A stretch of DNA of 42,216 bases from Planctomycetota bacterium (GCA_963205385.1 CAUJKE010000097.1:1-42216); one strand, 5' to 3'. Shown: positions 24,649 to 33,108, numbered from the stretch's first letter. The notes: generated by a model from the sequence alone, not told the origin. Translations and numbers: made by a program.

Positions 24649-26157
24649 ATGGCGATGATTCGTCCGTCGCTTTCGGTTTGCGCTCTGCTCACAGGCTTAT
24701 GCTGCGCTTCTGGTTCACTGCTCGCTCAAGATCCGTCCGGCGACGAAGGCTTGCAGTTGACGGCGCCTCGCATTGATCGCTCGGCGGCTGATGCAATTGC
24801 CGAGGCCGATGATGAAGCCGATGACGAAGCTGAATCAGCGCCGCCAGCGCGCGTGGCTGCCGCGCCGCCCAAAGTGGAGACCGCTCAGGAGCGCTCGATC
24901 CTCGCGGCGCCCCAGTTGGCACAACCCGCGCCGCTTGAGAGCCTGTTGGAAGCCCCGGCTGAAGTTGCTCGCCAGCGGCGCGCGTTTTCGTCGTACATAT
25001 TTTCAGCCCCAGCCGCCGACGAAGCGTCCGCTCCCCAGCAAGAAACCATCATCGAAGCCGAACCGCCGGTGAAGTCTGGCGCCGAACCAACGAGTGAAGT
25101 TCCGGCGCGCGAGTTGAATCTCGAAGATGCGTCCGCGATGGCGACCGCGGAGATCAAGCTCTCGCCGGAGATGGAAGCGCTGGGGGACCGGATCGATCAG
25201 ACGCTCACGTGGTATTACGATCGTCCCGAGAATGTCGCCGAGCGGAGCGTCTGGGGCGTGATGCACGCCTTGATTGCCTACGGCGTCGATACGCAGGTGA
25301 TCGCCGGCAATCGCAAGGTGAACGCGATCGGCTGGGTCTGCTACAACGGTCCGTGCCGCGGACAGCAGTTGTTCTACCTGCAAAACGGCCAGCTCCGGAC
25401 GCGCCAAGGGCCCGGGGTGCAAGGGCATCACGGTCAGTTCCTGGCGATGCTCGCGCAATCGCGCGTGAAGGAAGACTTCCCCCTTCGCATCGAAGGGCAG
25501 GAATTCACCGTCGCCGATCTGATCGAATACGAGAAGCGGACTTGCTACAGCAAAACCGAATTGACCTTCAAGCTGATCGCGCTGTCCCATTATCTGTCGT
25601 CGCACGAAACCTGGAAGAACGACCGCGGCGAACAGTGGAATCTTGAAAAGTTGATTAACGAGGAGCTCGCCCAGCCGATCGTCGGCGCGGCCTGTGGCGG
25701 CACGCATCGCTTGATGGGGATCAGCTATGCGGTGAACAAACGGCAGAGCCGGGGCGAAGCGTTCACCGGCGAATGGCTCCGCGCCCAGAAGTATGAGCGC
25801 GATTACCAAAATTACCTCGTCAAACTACAAAACCGCGACGGCAGCTTTAGCACCGACTGGTTCGCCGGGCGCGCCGACAATGGCGACGAAGATCGCAAGG
25901 TGCAAACGACCGGCCACATGCTCGAATGGTTGGTCTATTCGCTCCCCGACGACAAGTTGCAAGACCCCCGCGTCGTCGCCGCCGTGAATTGCCTCAACGA
26001 CCTCCTCTGGAAAAACCGCACGAGAAAGCTGGAAATCGGCCCCCAGGGACATGCTTTGCATGCCCTCGTCCTCTACCAGCAGCGCTTGTACGGCGCCAAG
26101 CCAGGCCAGCGCAATCTGCACCTGGCGAAGCAACCCGGCGCGGTTAGCGAAAAGTAA
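24649..26157 (+). CDS. Large exported protein of unknown function, planctomycete type
   Basis: 502 residues from the ATG at 24649 (AAGGA 5 bp upstream); an in-frame ATG at 24559 precedes the signal and is unlikely. The signal peptide (about MAMIRPSLSVCALLTGLC, cleavage near 'LLAQD') leads into a 170-residue Ala/Pro/Glu-rich linker. From 'LSPEMEALGDRIDQTLTWYY' the protein is a helical domain: 'SVWGVMHALIAYGVDTQV', 'GVQGHHGQFLAMLAQSRV', 'EYEKRTCYSKTELTFKLIAL', 'GGTHRLMGISYAVNKRQ', 'YLVKLQNRDGSFSTDWF', 'GHMLEWLVYSLPDD'. The 'GG.HRL' and 'NRDGSFSTDWF' pieces resemble alpha/alpha-toroid proteins such as prenyltransferase-like folds. I know the type as a recurrent planctomycete protein with no established function. 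Confidence 0.75.
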   Translation: MAMIRPSLSVCALLTGLCCASGSLLAQDPSGDEGLQLTAPRIDRSAADAIAEADDEADDEAESAPPARVAAAPPKVETAQERSILAAPQLAQPAPLESLLEAPAEVARQRRAFSSYIFSAPAADEASAPQQETIIEAEPPVKSGAEPTSEVPARELNLEDASAMATAEIKLSPEMEALGDRIDQTLTWYYDRPENVAERSVWGVMHALIAYGVDTQVIAGNRKVNAIGWVCYNGPCRGQQLFYLQNGQLRTRQGPGVQGHHGQFLAMLAQSRVKEDFPLRIEGQEFTVADLIEYEKRTCYSKTELTFKLIALSHYLSSHETWKNDRGEQWNLEKLINEELAQPIVGAACGGTHRLMGISYAVNKRQSRGEAFTGEWLRAQKYERDYQNYLVKLQNRDGSFSTDWFAGRADNGDEDRKVQTTGHMLEWLVYSLPDDKLQDPRVVAAVNCLNDLLWKNRTRKLEIGPQGHALHALVLYQQRLYGAKPGQRNLHLAKQPGAVSEK

Positions 26158-26174
26158 ATGGGTGGCCCGTTCAG

Positions 26175-26215
26175 AGCGCAGCGAGCCACATCTGGCCGTA
26201 GGGGCTCGCTGCGCT
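26175..26215. terminator. Hairpin after the large exported protein gene
   Basis: A perfect 13-bp inverted repeat, AGCGCAGCGAGCC (26175-26187) and its complement (26203-26215), with a 15-nt loop, starts 18 bp after the stop at 26157. There is no T-run, so factor-independent termination is uncertain; it may also be a dispersed repeat. Confidence 0.5.
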
Positions 26216-26406
26216 GGTAGCGGAAGCCGGTAGACTTCCAACCATTTCGCGCTCGTGGCGGCGACCGACTTCTCGCGCTCTTCTCTTTGCTCCCGTTGCC
26301 GAAGTGTGTAAAACTCCTTACGATGCAACGCGGTTTGCGGGGAAGGCATTTCCTTGCCTGCTGAGACGCTGAACAATTCCAGGCTCTCAATCCCTCACGG
26401 CACGGC

Positions 26407-27345
26407 ATGCAGTCCATCATCCTCGGCAAGCAATTCTCGATGCTGTTTGAACTCGCCACCCGTCTGGCTGGCGAGTCCGAGGCGGACGCCGTGCTGATTC
26501 TGGTCGAGGGGTCTTGTGACTGGGACCAAATCAAGGCCCGCGCCAGTGAAGTCAACACGCTCATCGCCGTCGAGCATGATGACCAGGTCGATGCCGCCCG
26601 CGCCGCTGGCTTGCAAGTGGTGCAGGTGGAAATGCCGGACGCTCCGATCTTCGAAAAGCTGACCCAATCCCTCGTCAACTGCGTGGCCGAAGACATGCTC
26701 GCCCCTGGCGCCCCGGTCGTGGCCTTGTTCAGCGGCTTTGACGCCGAAAAGATCGATTCGATCAGCTTTCTCAAGTTGGAAGAGCATCTCGGCAAGCTCA
26801 CGTCCCGCGAGCTCAAGCAGCTCGATACGATCGTCCCGCTGGAAACGCTGCGCGAAGTGGTCGACCTGGCGGTGGAAATCGGCCGCGAAGGCCGCGAAGG
26901 CGAGCCGGTCGGCACGATGTTTGTCGTGGGGGATCATCGCAAGGTGCTCTCGCAATGCCACGAAGCCGGCTTCGATCCCGTCAAAGGCTACAGCCGCGAA
27001 CAGCGCAATTTGCACGATCCGCGAATTCGCGAGTCGATCAAGGAAGTCGCCCAGCTCGACGGCGCGTTCATCGTTTCGTCCGAAGGGATTGTCGAGCGCG
27101 CCGCGCAACTCATCGACACGTCGCCGGTCAGCCTGACGCTCTCCAAGGGGCTCGGCTCGCGGCATTGGGCCGCCGCCGCGATCACCAAAAACACCAAGGC
27201 AATCGCCGTGGTGGTTAGCGAATCCAACGGCACGGTCCGCATCTTCCAAAACGGCGAGATCGTCCTCCGCATCGAACCCTTCCGCCCCCGCCCCATGAAA
27301 TGGCGCGGCGGCGAAAATGACCCACCGCCAACGCCAGCAGAGTAG
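26407..27345 (+). CDS. Diadenylate-cyclase-domain protein (DisA_N/DAC type), altered RHR motif
   Basis: 312 residues. The C-terminal half is a DAC domain: 'PVGTMFVVGDHRKVL' (167-181), 'VAQLDGAFIVSSEGIVERAA' (214-233) with the DGA motif at 218-220, and 'GLGSRHWAAAAITKNTKAIA' (248-267), where the usual T-R-H-R reads S-R-H-W (251-254), then 'VVSESNGTVRIFQNGE'. DAC enzymes join two ATP to make c-di-AMP. The first 140 residues form an alpha/beta domain ('DAVLILVEGSCDWDQIKARA', 'GAPVVALFSGF') resembling the C-terminal domain of pyruvate kinase. No membrane helix or DisA DNA-binding domain, so it is neither CdaA nor DisA, but closer to stand-alone types. Activity is plausible but not assured because of the Trp. 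Confidence 0.82.
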   Translation: MQSIILGKQFSMLFELATRLAGESEADAVLILVEGSCDWDQIKARASEVNTLIAVEHDDQVDAARAAGLQVVQVEMPDAPIFEKLTQSLVNCVAEDMLAPGAPVVALFSGFDAEKIDSISFLKLEEHLGKLTSRELKQLDTIVPLETLREVVDLAVEIGREGREGEPVGTMFVVGDHRKVLSQCHEAGFDPVKGYSREQRNLHDPRIRESIKEVAQLDGAFIVSSEGIVERAAQLIDTSPVSLTLSKGLGSRHWAAAAITKNTKAIAVVVSESNGTVRIFQNGEIVLRIEPFRPRPMKWRGGENDPPPTPAE

Positions 27346-27350
27346 GGACG

Positions 27351-28781
27351 TTAGTTGTTGCTGGCCGTCGCATCCGGTTGCTTGAGCCGCACCAAGAGCC
27401 ATTGCTCGGTGCGGTCCTGGCCAAAGTGAATGAGCGCGGGGGCTTCGTCTTTGGTGAGGTTATAGAGTCCCGTCTCCACGATGTTGGTCGTGTTATCGCC
27501 GACAGTAAAGGCGACCCGCTGCGTTGCCTTGTCGACGGAGCCTTGAATGAGTTGGGTCTTGTGCGTGTCGGTATCGGTGTAGTTGCCCCGAATGATCCCT
27601 TGCTTATTTACGGCGAGTTGGATCGTGACATTCGAAGCTGTTTGGGCGTTGCGACTGAACGCGAACACACCCAGCGGCATCCAGTCGCTGCTGTCGGCGG
27701 GAGCAGCCGCGTCGCTTCCGGCGCTCGCCAGCGTTTGCGCGCCTTGATAATACTGGGCCGACGTGCCGGCGTCTTGTCCATCGACGTAGACATTGTCTCC
27801 TTGATACGTCACGTTGCTGCCGTAGTTGTAGTAAACAGGCGCCGCGGAATGAAATCCGCACCACGCCCCAGCGGCCGTCCACGTGGCAGGTGTCCACACG
27901 CGGCGCGCGTCCCATCCGGCCGCGGCCCAGGCGTTGGGATGATCGGCATACCAACCTTTGCCGTAAGCGCCGTAGTCGCTATAGTTGCCGCGCACGGTGG
28001 AAGCGGCGTTGTAGCGCTGCGAAGCGGTCGCGTTGCCAAAGCCTGCGCCGGAGCGATTCTGTCCAGCCGCATATCCAGCGGCGGCGCCTTGCGCTCCGGA
28101 GTACTGCGGGTTATTGCGGTTTGACGCGGCAGCCCCGGCCGCCGCGCCTTGGGCTCCCGAATACTGTGGGCTATTGCGATTGTTGTAAGCTGCGCCGGCG
28201 GCCGCGCCCTGCTTGCCGGAATATTGTGAACTGTTGCGATTGTTGTATGCGGCGCCGGCGGCGGCCCCTTGAGCGCCTGTGGCCGAATTTCGGTTTTGCG
28301 GCATTCCTTCATCCGAGGGCATGCCCAGGAAGCTGTTGAGTTGCCCGCGACTTGGCGATGCCCCAGCGCCGCCAAACCCGCCAGTCCCGGCGTCCGCGCG
28401 ACCGCCACCCAATCCAGCCGATCCGCCAAACCCGCCGCCGCCTTCGCCAGCGCGAGCACCACCTAGTCCAGCCGATCCCCCGAACCCACCGGAGCCGCCA
28501 AATCCTCCGCCGTTGCCTCCAGCAGGGCCGCCGAATCCACCGCGGTCCCCACCAGCGCCGCCGCCGAATCCGCCAGCACCGCCGCGACTTTCGCCACCAG
28601 CGCCAAAGCCGCCTCGACTGGCGCCACCACCTCCAAAGCCGCCGCCGCCACCGCGACTTTCACCGGCGCCACCTCCGCCACCACGAGCGCCACCTCCAAA
28701 GCCGCGTCCCCAACTGCAAGCGGGAGAGACGCTCAGCGAGAGCAGAATAATTAACGCCGGGAATAAGAATTTTCGGTTCAT
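27351..28781 (-). CDS. Exported Gly-rich repeat protein
   Basis: 476 residues from the ATG at 28781 (MNRKFLFPALIILLSLSV signal peptide, possible lipobox near 'SPAC'). The N-terminal 140 residues are GGxGG/FGG-rich. Then come about four 20-residue units of the type 'GAAYNNRNSPQYSGAQGA', encoded by exact-length 60-bp tandem DNA repeats at 28081-28260. The C-terminal third is folded-looking: 'WYADHPNAWAAAGWDARRVW', 'DSSDWMPLGVFAFSRNAQTA', 'VNKQGIIRGNYTDTDTHKTQ', 'TEQWLLVRLKQPD'. It resembles planctomycete surface proteins often misnamed protocadherin-like. The upstream gene, a SnoaL-like exported protein, ends 61 bp before its start, so the two probably form an operon. Probably a cell-surface or envelope component. 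Confidence 0.8.
   Translation of the reverse strand: MNRKFLFPALIILLSLSVSPACSWGRGFGGGARGGGGGAGESRGGGGGFGGGGASRGGFGAGGESRGGAGGFGGGAGGDRGGFGGPAGGNGGGFGGSGGFGGSAGLGGARAGEGGGGFGGSAGLGGGRADAGTGGFGGAGASPSRGQLNSFLGMPSDEGMPQNRNSATGAQGAAAGAAYNNRNSSQYSGKQGAAAGAAYNNRNSPQYSGAQGAAAGAAASNRNNPQYSGAQGAAAGYAAGQNRSGAGFGNATASQRYNAASTVRGNYSDYGAYGKGWYADHPNAWAAAGWDARRVWTPATWTAAGAWCGFHSAAPVYYNYGSNVTYQGDNVYVDGQDAGTSAQYYQGAQTLASAGSDAAAPADSSDWMPLGVFAFSRNAQTASNVTIQLAVNKQGIIRGNYTDTDTHKTQLIQGSVDKATQRVAFTVGDNTTNIVETGLYNLTKDEAPALIHFGQDRTEQWLLVRLKQPDATASNN
28081..28260. repeat. Three tandem 60-bp coding repeats
   Basis: 28081-28140, 28141-28200 and 28201-28260 are aligned units of exactly 60 bp (the first bases of a fourth follow), within the Gly-rich protein gene. 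They encode 20-residue copies around 'NNRNSPQYSG'. Differences are scattered, so the duplication is not very recent. Confidence 0.85.
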
Positions 28782-28842
28782 GAAGATGTTTCCAGAGTGG
28801 GCTGTTCGGTGGTGGTGAAGCGGGCGAAGATGAGAGAATGCA

Positions 28843-29790
28843 TTACTTGGCGACCGGGCGACGTTTGAGAACGACTTCCTCGGTATCGGGAAGCGCTTGT
28901 CCATCGACGGTTCGCTCGACCGATTGCCATGCGTAGGCGTTGTCGTCCAAGCGCGTGAGCAGGTTGATGGCGGTGGTCGGGGCGCCGCTGCCGGTCGTGC
29001 CGTGCATCTCCGCGATCCAGCCGCCGTCGCGCGGTTGCCAGGCGCCGATCGCATGACCGCCATCGGAGCTGAAGTTCCACGACTGCACCTGTCCCGCGAG
29101 CGGGTTCCAACCGATGATTTGCACGCCTGTCGTTGCTGTGCCGTCATGGGCCGTGAGTTCGTACCGCCGCTGGACAAAGCTCTTGTTCGCGATCCAACTG
29201 CACACGGATTCCAGGCGGGCGCCATGTTCTTCGGCGGTCCAGGTTCCAATCAGCCATTCCAAGTCGGCATGGTCTTGGTAGGTCGATGACGTGAGGGTCG
29301 GAATGTCGCGGACCGTGGACATCAGCCACTTGCCATCGACCTTTACATGCACGACCGTGTACTTGCCAACGCCGGGCGCCCCCGGCGGCGCAGGCTCGAC
29401 GAGCGTGCGCCCGTCTTCAATGGCCGCTCCAGCGCTGAGCAATTTCAGCGAGTCGATGATGACTTGAATCTTGACGCCTGGATTGTCGGCAAAGTATTTC
29501 GCGTAAGCCTGGGCGATCGCCTTACGACCGACAAACGAATTGCCGGCGTCATCGATGTAATCGCCGTCTTCGGTCCACAGCGCAGCCACCGCGGGCGCGT
29601 CTTGCTTGTTGAACGCGGCGGCAAACGCTTGCGAGGCCGCACGAATCGCCGCGAGGTCGTCCGGCGCCTTCGCGGCCGCCGGCTGATCGCTCGGCGAGAC
29701 AGCCTTCGCTGCTTCCTGGGCAAGCGCCGGCGCCGCGCCGAGAAAGAGGCACGCGCTGGCCAAAATCAGCCTACAAGTCAAGCTTCTCAT
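28843..29790 (-). CDS. Exported SnoaL-like / DUF4440 (SgcJ/EcaC-type) protein
   Basis: 315 residues. The signal peptide (MRSLTCRLILASACLFLGAA) ends at 'ALAQE'. Residues 40-155 fit the SnoaL/DUF4440 cone fold: 'AAIRAASQAFAAAFNKQDAP', 'VAALWTEDGDYIDDAGNSFV', 'GRKAIAQAYAKYF', 'YTVVHVKVDGKWLMSTVRD'. The second half ('LEWLIGTWTAEEHGARLESV', 'QIIGWNPLAGQVQSWNFSSD') resembles a lipocalin-like DUF1579-type domain. Family members are named SgcJ/EcaC oxidoreductases, but no cofactor site or catalytic residues are evident. It is upstream of the Gly-rich surface protein gene on the same strand, a pairing that recurs in planctomycetes to my knowledge. Confidence 0.82.
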   Translation of the reverse strand: MRSLTCRLILASACLFLGAAPALAQEAAKAVSPSDQPAAAKAPDDLAAIRAASQAFAAAFNKQDAPAVAALWTEDGDYIDDAGNSFVGRKAIAQAYAKYFADNPGVKIQVIIDSLKLLSAGAAIEDGRTLVEPAPPGAPGVGKYTVVHVKVDGKWLMSTVRDIPTLTSSTYQDHADLEWLIGTWTAEEHGARLESVCSWIANKSFVQRRYELTAHDGTATTGVQIIGWNPLAGQVQSWNFSSDGGHAIGAWQPRDGGWIAEMHGTTGSGAPTTAINLLTRLDDNAYAWQSVERTVDGQALPDTEEVVLKRRPVAK

Positions 29791-30175
29791 GCAATGCTCC
29801 TGTGTACGGAATTCGCGCAGCCGTGCGCGTAGAAATTAGATTGGGCCGCGGCCAGATGAACTGGTCATGCCTGCGGCGCAAGGGATTCCGGTCGCATAAG
29901 CATACCTGACAATTCCGCCCCCGCCGTGAATTATCTCAGCAGATTCACGAGAATTCGATTGACGACCCGAACAAAGTGGCAACTTTCCCGCGGCGATGCC
30001 ACGGAGTGGAAGGCTTTCCCCCTCTGGCGGATCCAGCGTCCGCGACCTGTTCTGGATCCCACAATGGACTATCTGCGAGAATCTTGAACTTCGGCCCGGC
30101 GGCCATCACGGTGGTCCAGTCCAGCCTTGCCGAAGAGATCGATGCGGTCGTCAAACGCCACAGAAAAGCAGTTGG
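29791..30175. other. Intergenic region 29791-30175
   Basis: Upstream of the SnoaL-like gene on the minus strand, so its promoter should lie here. Towards the right end the plus strand may contain more of the decayed CxxCH gene, but its upstream frames are not recognisable. Nothing else seen. Confidence 0.4.
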
Positions 30176-30510
30176 AATGAAACCCGCTCTCACCTTCGCT
30201 GGGCTGTGCGGATCATCCCGGTTCGCAAGAACACTGCGGGGCGAGAGATCAAGCTCCAAGACATTCTCGCAGCCGTCGAGAACGGCCCGCTCAAGCAACT
30301 TCGAGAGGCCATCAACACGAAGGACCACGACAAGTTCGTGAATGCCTATATCGCTTCACGCTGGAAAACTGTTACGCGTGCCATAAGGCATCCGACAAGA
30401 CCTATCTGCGACCCCAGATTCCAGAGCAACCTGCCGAGCCTACAATCATTTTTGATCCACATGCCTCGTGGCCGCAGTGGGCTCATGCGCGTCCAACTCC
30501 CAACTTCTGA
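30176..30510 (+). pseudogene. Frameshifted remnant of a CxxCH (cytochrome-like) protein
   Basis: Only the C-terminal part is recognisable. One frame reads 'NETRSHLRWAVRIIPVRKN', 'GREIKLQDILAAVENGPLKQ' and 'LREAINTKDHDKFVNAY' (30176-30349). The reading then continues in another frame as 'RFTLENCYACHKASDKTYL' and 'RPQIPEQPAEPTIIFDP' to a TGA at 30508-30510. A one-base loss (or two-base gain) near 30350 links them. The heme-type CYACH motif is at 30370-30384. The combined sequence matches my memory of planctomycete periplasmic proteins with a C-terminal CxxCH. Upstream coding cannot be restored, so this is a 5'-truncated, frameshifted pseudogene. Confidence 0.7.
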
Positions 30511-30513
30511 ACC

Positions 30514-31725
30514 CTAAGCCGTGGCTTTCGTGAATCGCCGCTGGGCGATGATCGCCAATGCGCGCTTGCCGACTCGTGCCAGAATTAACGTCGCGGCGCC
30601 GTTGCCTTGCAGGCTTAGACGCTGGCGAACCGCTGCTGGCTCCTCCGCCAGCCCGCGTTTCTTGATTTCCAGGCGGCCGATGTTGCGTTCTCGGAAGTAT
30701 GCCTTGAGTTGCTTCATGTCCAAGGGCAAGACATCTTGCACCACGAAACTGCCGCACGCGGCATCGAGCAGCGGTTGATCGCCGGTGAGGTAGCCGCCGT
30801 CAGGCGTGAGCGCGGCGAGTGCGTGTCGGTGCGCAAAGGTCGCGGCGAGCTGCGCCGCCAAGAGCGCCGCGTGCGGCTCATAGAGATAGCGTGCTGGCTG
30901 GTCGGTGAACGTCAGCGTGACGTCTGGCTCTTCGACGATTCTGCGCGGCGGCGCGTCTGGTGTTGTGAGCACCGTCGCGGCCCGCAGTCCCGGCGACCTC
31001 GCGAGCCGGCCAAGCCATAGCACCTGCTGGCGGCATTCGCCTCGACTGCCGATCCACTCGCGCTCGCCGATGCTCGCCCACGGCGCGTCCACCACGGTCG
31101 CCGGGGCGAGTTTCCAGGCGACATTTCGCTCGGAAATCTCGCGCAGAAAATCTTCGCCGGGTGACAGCTCGGCCAGCGTGGTGTGGCGGCGGCCGTCGGC
31201 GCGACGATCAGGATCGCCGTGCAGGAGATCGAACGGCGCGAGGTCCACCTCGCGCACATCCGCGACGCGCCCGCGCGGCTCGATGTTCAGCAACCGCCGT
31301 TGGTTCTCCATCGCCAGATGCAGCACGAGCGGATCGCCATCGACCCCCAGCGCCGGCGGTTGTCCCCGGGCAATCGTCCACCGGCTCAGCGCGAGCCAAT
31401 CGCCTCCGAGGCCGCAGCAGAGATCCACGACATCACCGACCTCCGCAGGTAGTCGCGAGGTCTTGTACGCCGCGATCTGCTCATCGCTCGCCTGTTCAAG
31501 CCCCTGGCGCGTGAAGAACATCTCGCTTGCCTGCGCGAATTTCTCCGCCCCGCGGCGGCGCAGCTCCACTTGTTCAATGACCAGGTGCGCTCGCTCGGCG
31601 CTCAATGCTTGCCGTAGCCTGCGCACCAGTTGCGTGAGCTGGCCTGTGTGCGCGGCGCAGCGCTGGAGATGCGGTTGGGCGGCCGCGCTCGTCAGCCAAC
31701 GAAGGTCTTCCAGCGTGCTGGGCAT
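30514..31725 (-). CDS. Class I SAM methyltransferase with THUMP-like C-terminal domain
   Basis: 403 residues from the ATG at 31725 (MPSTLEDLRWLTSAAAQPHL). The first 90 residues are helical. The SAM fold follows: motif I 'VGDVVDLCCGLGGDWLALSR', 'LGVDGDPLVLHLAMEN', 'DLLHGDPDRRADGRRH' (motif IV-like DPDRR). The end, 'GSFVVQDVLPLDMKQLKAYF' and 'RERNIGRLEIKKRGL', matches the THUMP-like domain found in planctomycete and actinobacterial methyltransferases. The DPxR/RRADGRR region suggests an RNA or small-molecule substrate, but no target is established. The C-terminus lies only 3 bp from the CxxCH pseudogene, convergent. It is divergent from the gene at 31771 with 45 bp between starts. Confidence 0.85.
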   Translation of the reverse strand: MPSTLEDLRWLTSAAAQPHLQRCAAHTGQLTQLVRRLRQALSAERAHLVIEQVELRRRGAEKFAQASEMFFTRQGLEQASDEQIAAYKTSRLPAEVGDVVDLCCGLGGDWLALSRWTIARGQPPALGVDGDPLVLHLAMENQRRLLNIEPRGRVADVREVDLAPFDLLHGDPDRRADGRRHTTLAELSPGEDFLREISERNVAWKLAPATVVDAPWASIGEREWIGSRGECRQQVLWLGRLARSPGLRAATVLTTPDAPPRRIVEEPDVTLTFTDQPARYLYEPHAALLAAQLAATFAHRHALAALTPDGGYLTGDQPLLDAACGSFVVQDVLPLDMKQLKAYFRERNIGRLEIKKRGLAEEPAAVRQRLSLQGNGAATLILARVGKRALAIIAQRRFTKATA

Positions 31726-31770
31726 GGCGTGGGGATTTGACTCGCGGAGCCTGATGGCGATGATAGGGTG

Positions 31771-32184
31771 ATGTCGTCCGATCCGCCGGTGAAACTGTTG
31801 GGTGTATTCTTGCATTTGGCGCGGGCTAGTCAGCAGCGCGTGCGGCCGCACGTGCGCGATCGCCTGCTCGTGATCGCGGCTTCGCAGGCGAGTCGTTTGG
31901 AGCTCGCGCGCGTCGCCGCTCATTGTCGCCATTTGGTGCTGGTCCACAATCCGCAGCACATGATCGGCAACTATGCCACGGTGGCCGAGGCGCTAGAGGA
32001 TAGCGACTTCCTGCACTTGCTCAAGCAATTGCAGCGCCGCTTTCCACAGGAACAAGCGGAACGGATGCTCGTCTCCTTGGGCATTGAACAAGGCCGCGAG
32101 TGGGAGACCTATTTCTCCGCCGAGGAATACGCAGCCGCCCTCTTAAGCGAAACCCCGCAGTCCCTCGCGGAGCGCTATGGGTAG
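31771..32184 (+). CDS. Hypothetical protein
   Basis: 137 residues from the ATG at 31771 (an in-frame GTG at 31768 is an alternative). No motif recognised. It is predicted soluble and helical: 'LARASQQRVRPHVRDRLLVI', 'AASQASRLELARVAAHCRHL', 'VLVHNPQHMIGNYATVAEAL', 'FLHLLKQLQRRFPQEQAERM', 'ETYFSAEEYAAALLSETPQS'. Codon use and the sharp contrast with shadow frames support it as a real gene. It shares a 45-bp divergent promoter region with the methyltransferase gene; a related function is possible but unproven. Confidence 0.68.
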   Translation: MSSDPPVKLLGVFLHLARASQQRVRPHVRDRLLVIAASQASRLELARVAAHCRHLVLVHNPQHMIGNYATVAEALEDSDFLHLLKQLQRRFPQEQAERMLVSLGIEQGREWETYFSAEEYAAALLSETPQSLAERYG

Positions 32185-32326
32185 GTGGCTGCGCTGGTGC
32201 GGATCGAACCGTTTGCAACTGCTTTGCCTGCTGCGCAAACGCGACCGCGCCGTTGGGGATGACAATAGTTCTGCCCTCCGTCTGGTCGATGCGCCGAACT
32301 GGAGCATTGTCTCCAGGGAGTGTGTT

Positions 32327-33055
32327 ATGGAACTAGCGAAGGTCAAAAAACTGCTGTTTGTGCCGCTAATCGCCGGCGCTTTAGGCGTTCCCTATGCCAT
32401 GGTCGAGGGCAACTTCGATGCGGTGACGAAGTGGTTTCAAAAATCCGGCTCAGCCAGCGGTCCGCAAGGATCCCTCGGCCTGTACGATCCTCACGATCCC
32501 ACAGGCGCTACGTCTGCGCTACCGCCGCTGCCGGGCGTGCCGGCCAGCGCGGCGCGTCCCACCGGTCCCGAGGTTCGCGAACTCGGCGAGGTGATTCGCT
32601 TTGACATCAGCCCCCGCTGGGTAGCCGACAATTGGTCGCGCGTTTCCACGGTCACTTCCGAACTCGAAATGGAAGGCCTCCGCGTGCCGCTAGTCACCGG
32701 CTATCAGCCCGGCGACCTGGCCGGCTCGCTGACGTACTACTTCGACAAACAGCATGCGGTCCAACGGGTCACCTTTCACGGCACGAGCGGCGATGAGCGC
32801 CGCCTGGTGCAATTGCTGACCACGGTCTATGGTTTTCGCGAGCAACCGGCGCTCGGCGGCGGCATGTACGCGGTGAGCTGGAATGGCAAGCCGATGAGCG
32901 TGCTCCGCGTCGCTTACTCGCCCATCGTCAGCGCGACCGCCCCCAACGCGCAGCGTCAAATCACGCTCGAGATCAATCGCCCCGGCGAGTACTACGGCCT
33001 CAGCCGCGAGATGACGCAACTCCTCGACCACGATCACCACGTCCGCCGCTGGTGA
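32327..33055 (+). CDS. Membrane-anchored hypothetical protein, planctomycete type
   Basis: 242 residues from the ATG at 32327, which has AGGGAG at 32314-32319. A single N-terminal hydrophobic helix ('VKKLLFVPLIAGALGVPYAM') probably anchors it, followed by a Pro/Ser/Ala-rich linker and a beta-rich domain: 'LGEVIRFDISPRWVADNWSR', 'VSTVTSELEMEGLRVPLVTG', 'DLAGSLTYYFDKQHAVQRVT', 'FHGTSGDERRLVQLLTTVYG', 'MYAVSWNGKPMSVLRVAYSP', 'QRQITLEINRPGEYYGLSRE'. I know of similar planctomycete proteins but no function. It ends at a strong bidirectional hairpin (33071-33108). Confidence 0.78.
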   Translation: MELAKVKKLLFVPLIAGALGVPYAMVEGNFDAVTKWFQKSGSASGPQGSLGLYDPHDPTGATSALPPLPGVPASAARPTGPEVRELGEVIRFDISPRWVADNWSRVSTVTSELEMEGLRVPLVTGYQPGDLAGSLTYYFDKQHAVQRVTFHGTSGDERRLVQLLTTVYGFREQPALGGGMYAVSWNGKPMSVLRVAYSPIVSATAPNAQRQITLEINRPGEYYGLSREMTQLLDHDHHVRRW

Positions 33056-33070
33056 CTCTGTCAAGAAACA

Positions 33071-33108
33071 ATTCAACGGCGACGCATGGCCGTGCGTCGC
33101 CGTTGAAT
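33071..33108. terminator. Bidirectional intrinsic-terminator-like hairpin
   Basis: A perfect 16-bp inverted repeat (33071-33086 / 33093-33108) with a 6-nt loop sits between two convergent genes. It is flanked by AAGAAACA on the left and by CTTTCC on the right, so modest U-runs follow in both directions. Very likely ends both transcripts. Confidence 0.85.

Noticed and set aside
28081..28260. Possible CRISPR array because of regularly spaced repeats
   Set aside because: Units are contiguous 60-bp in-frame coding repeats with no unique spacers.
28279..28818. Pro-rich 179-codon frame opposite the Gly-rich protein
   Set aside because: Complement of Gly codons gives Pro codons; an expected artefact of the repeat.
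29945..30328. 127-codon minus-strand frame in the pseudogene region
   Set aside because: The plus strand carries recognisable CxxCH-protein sequence; the minus frame has no binding site and no family features.
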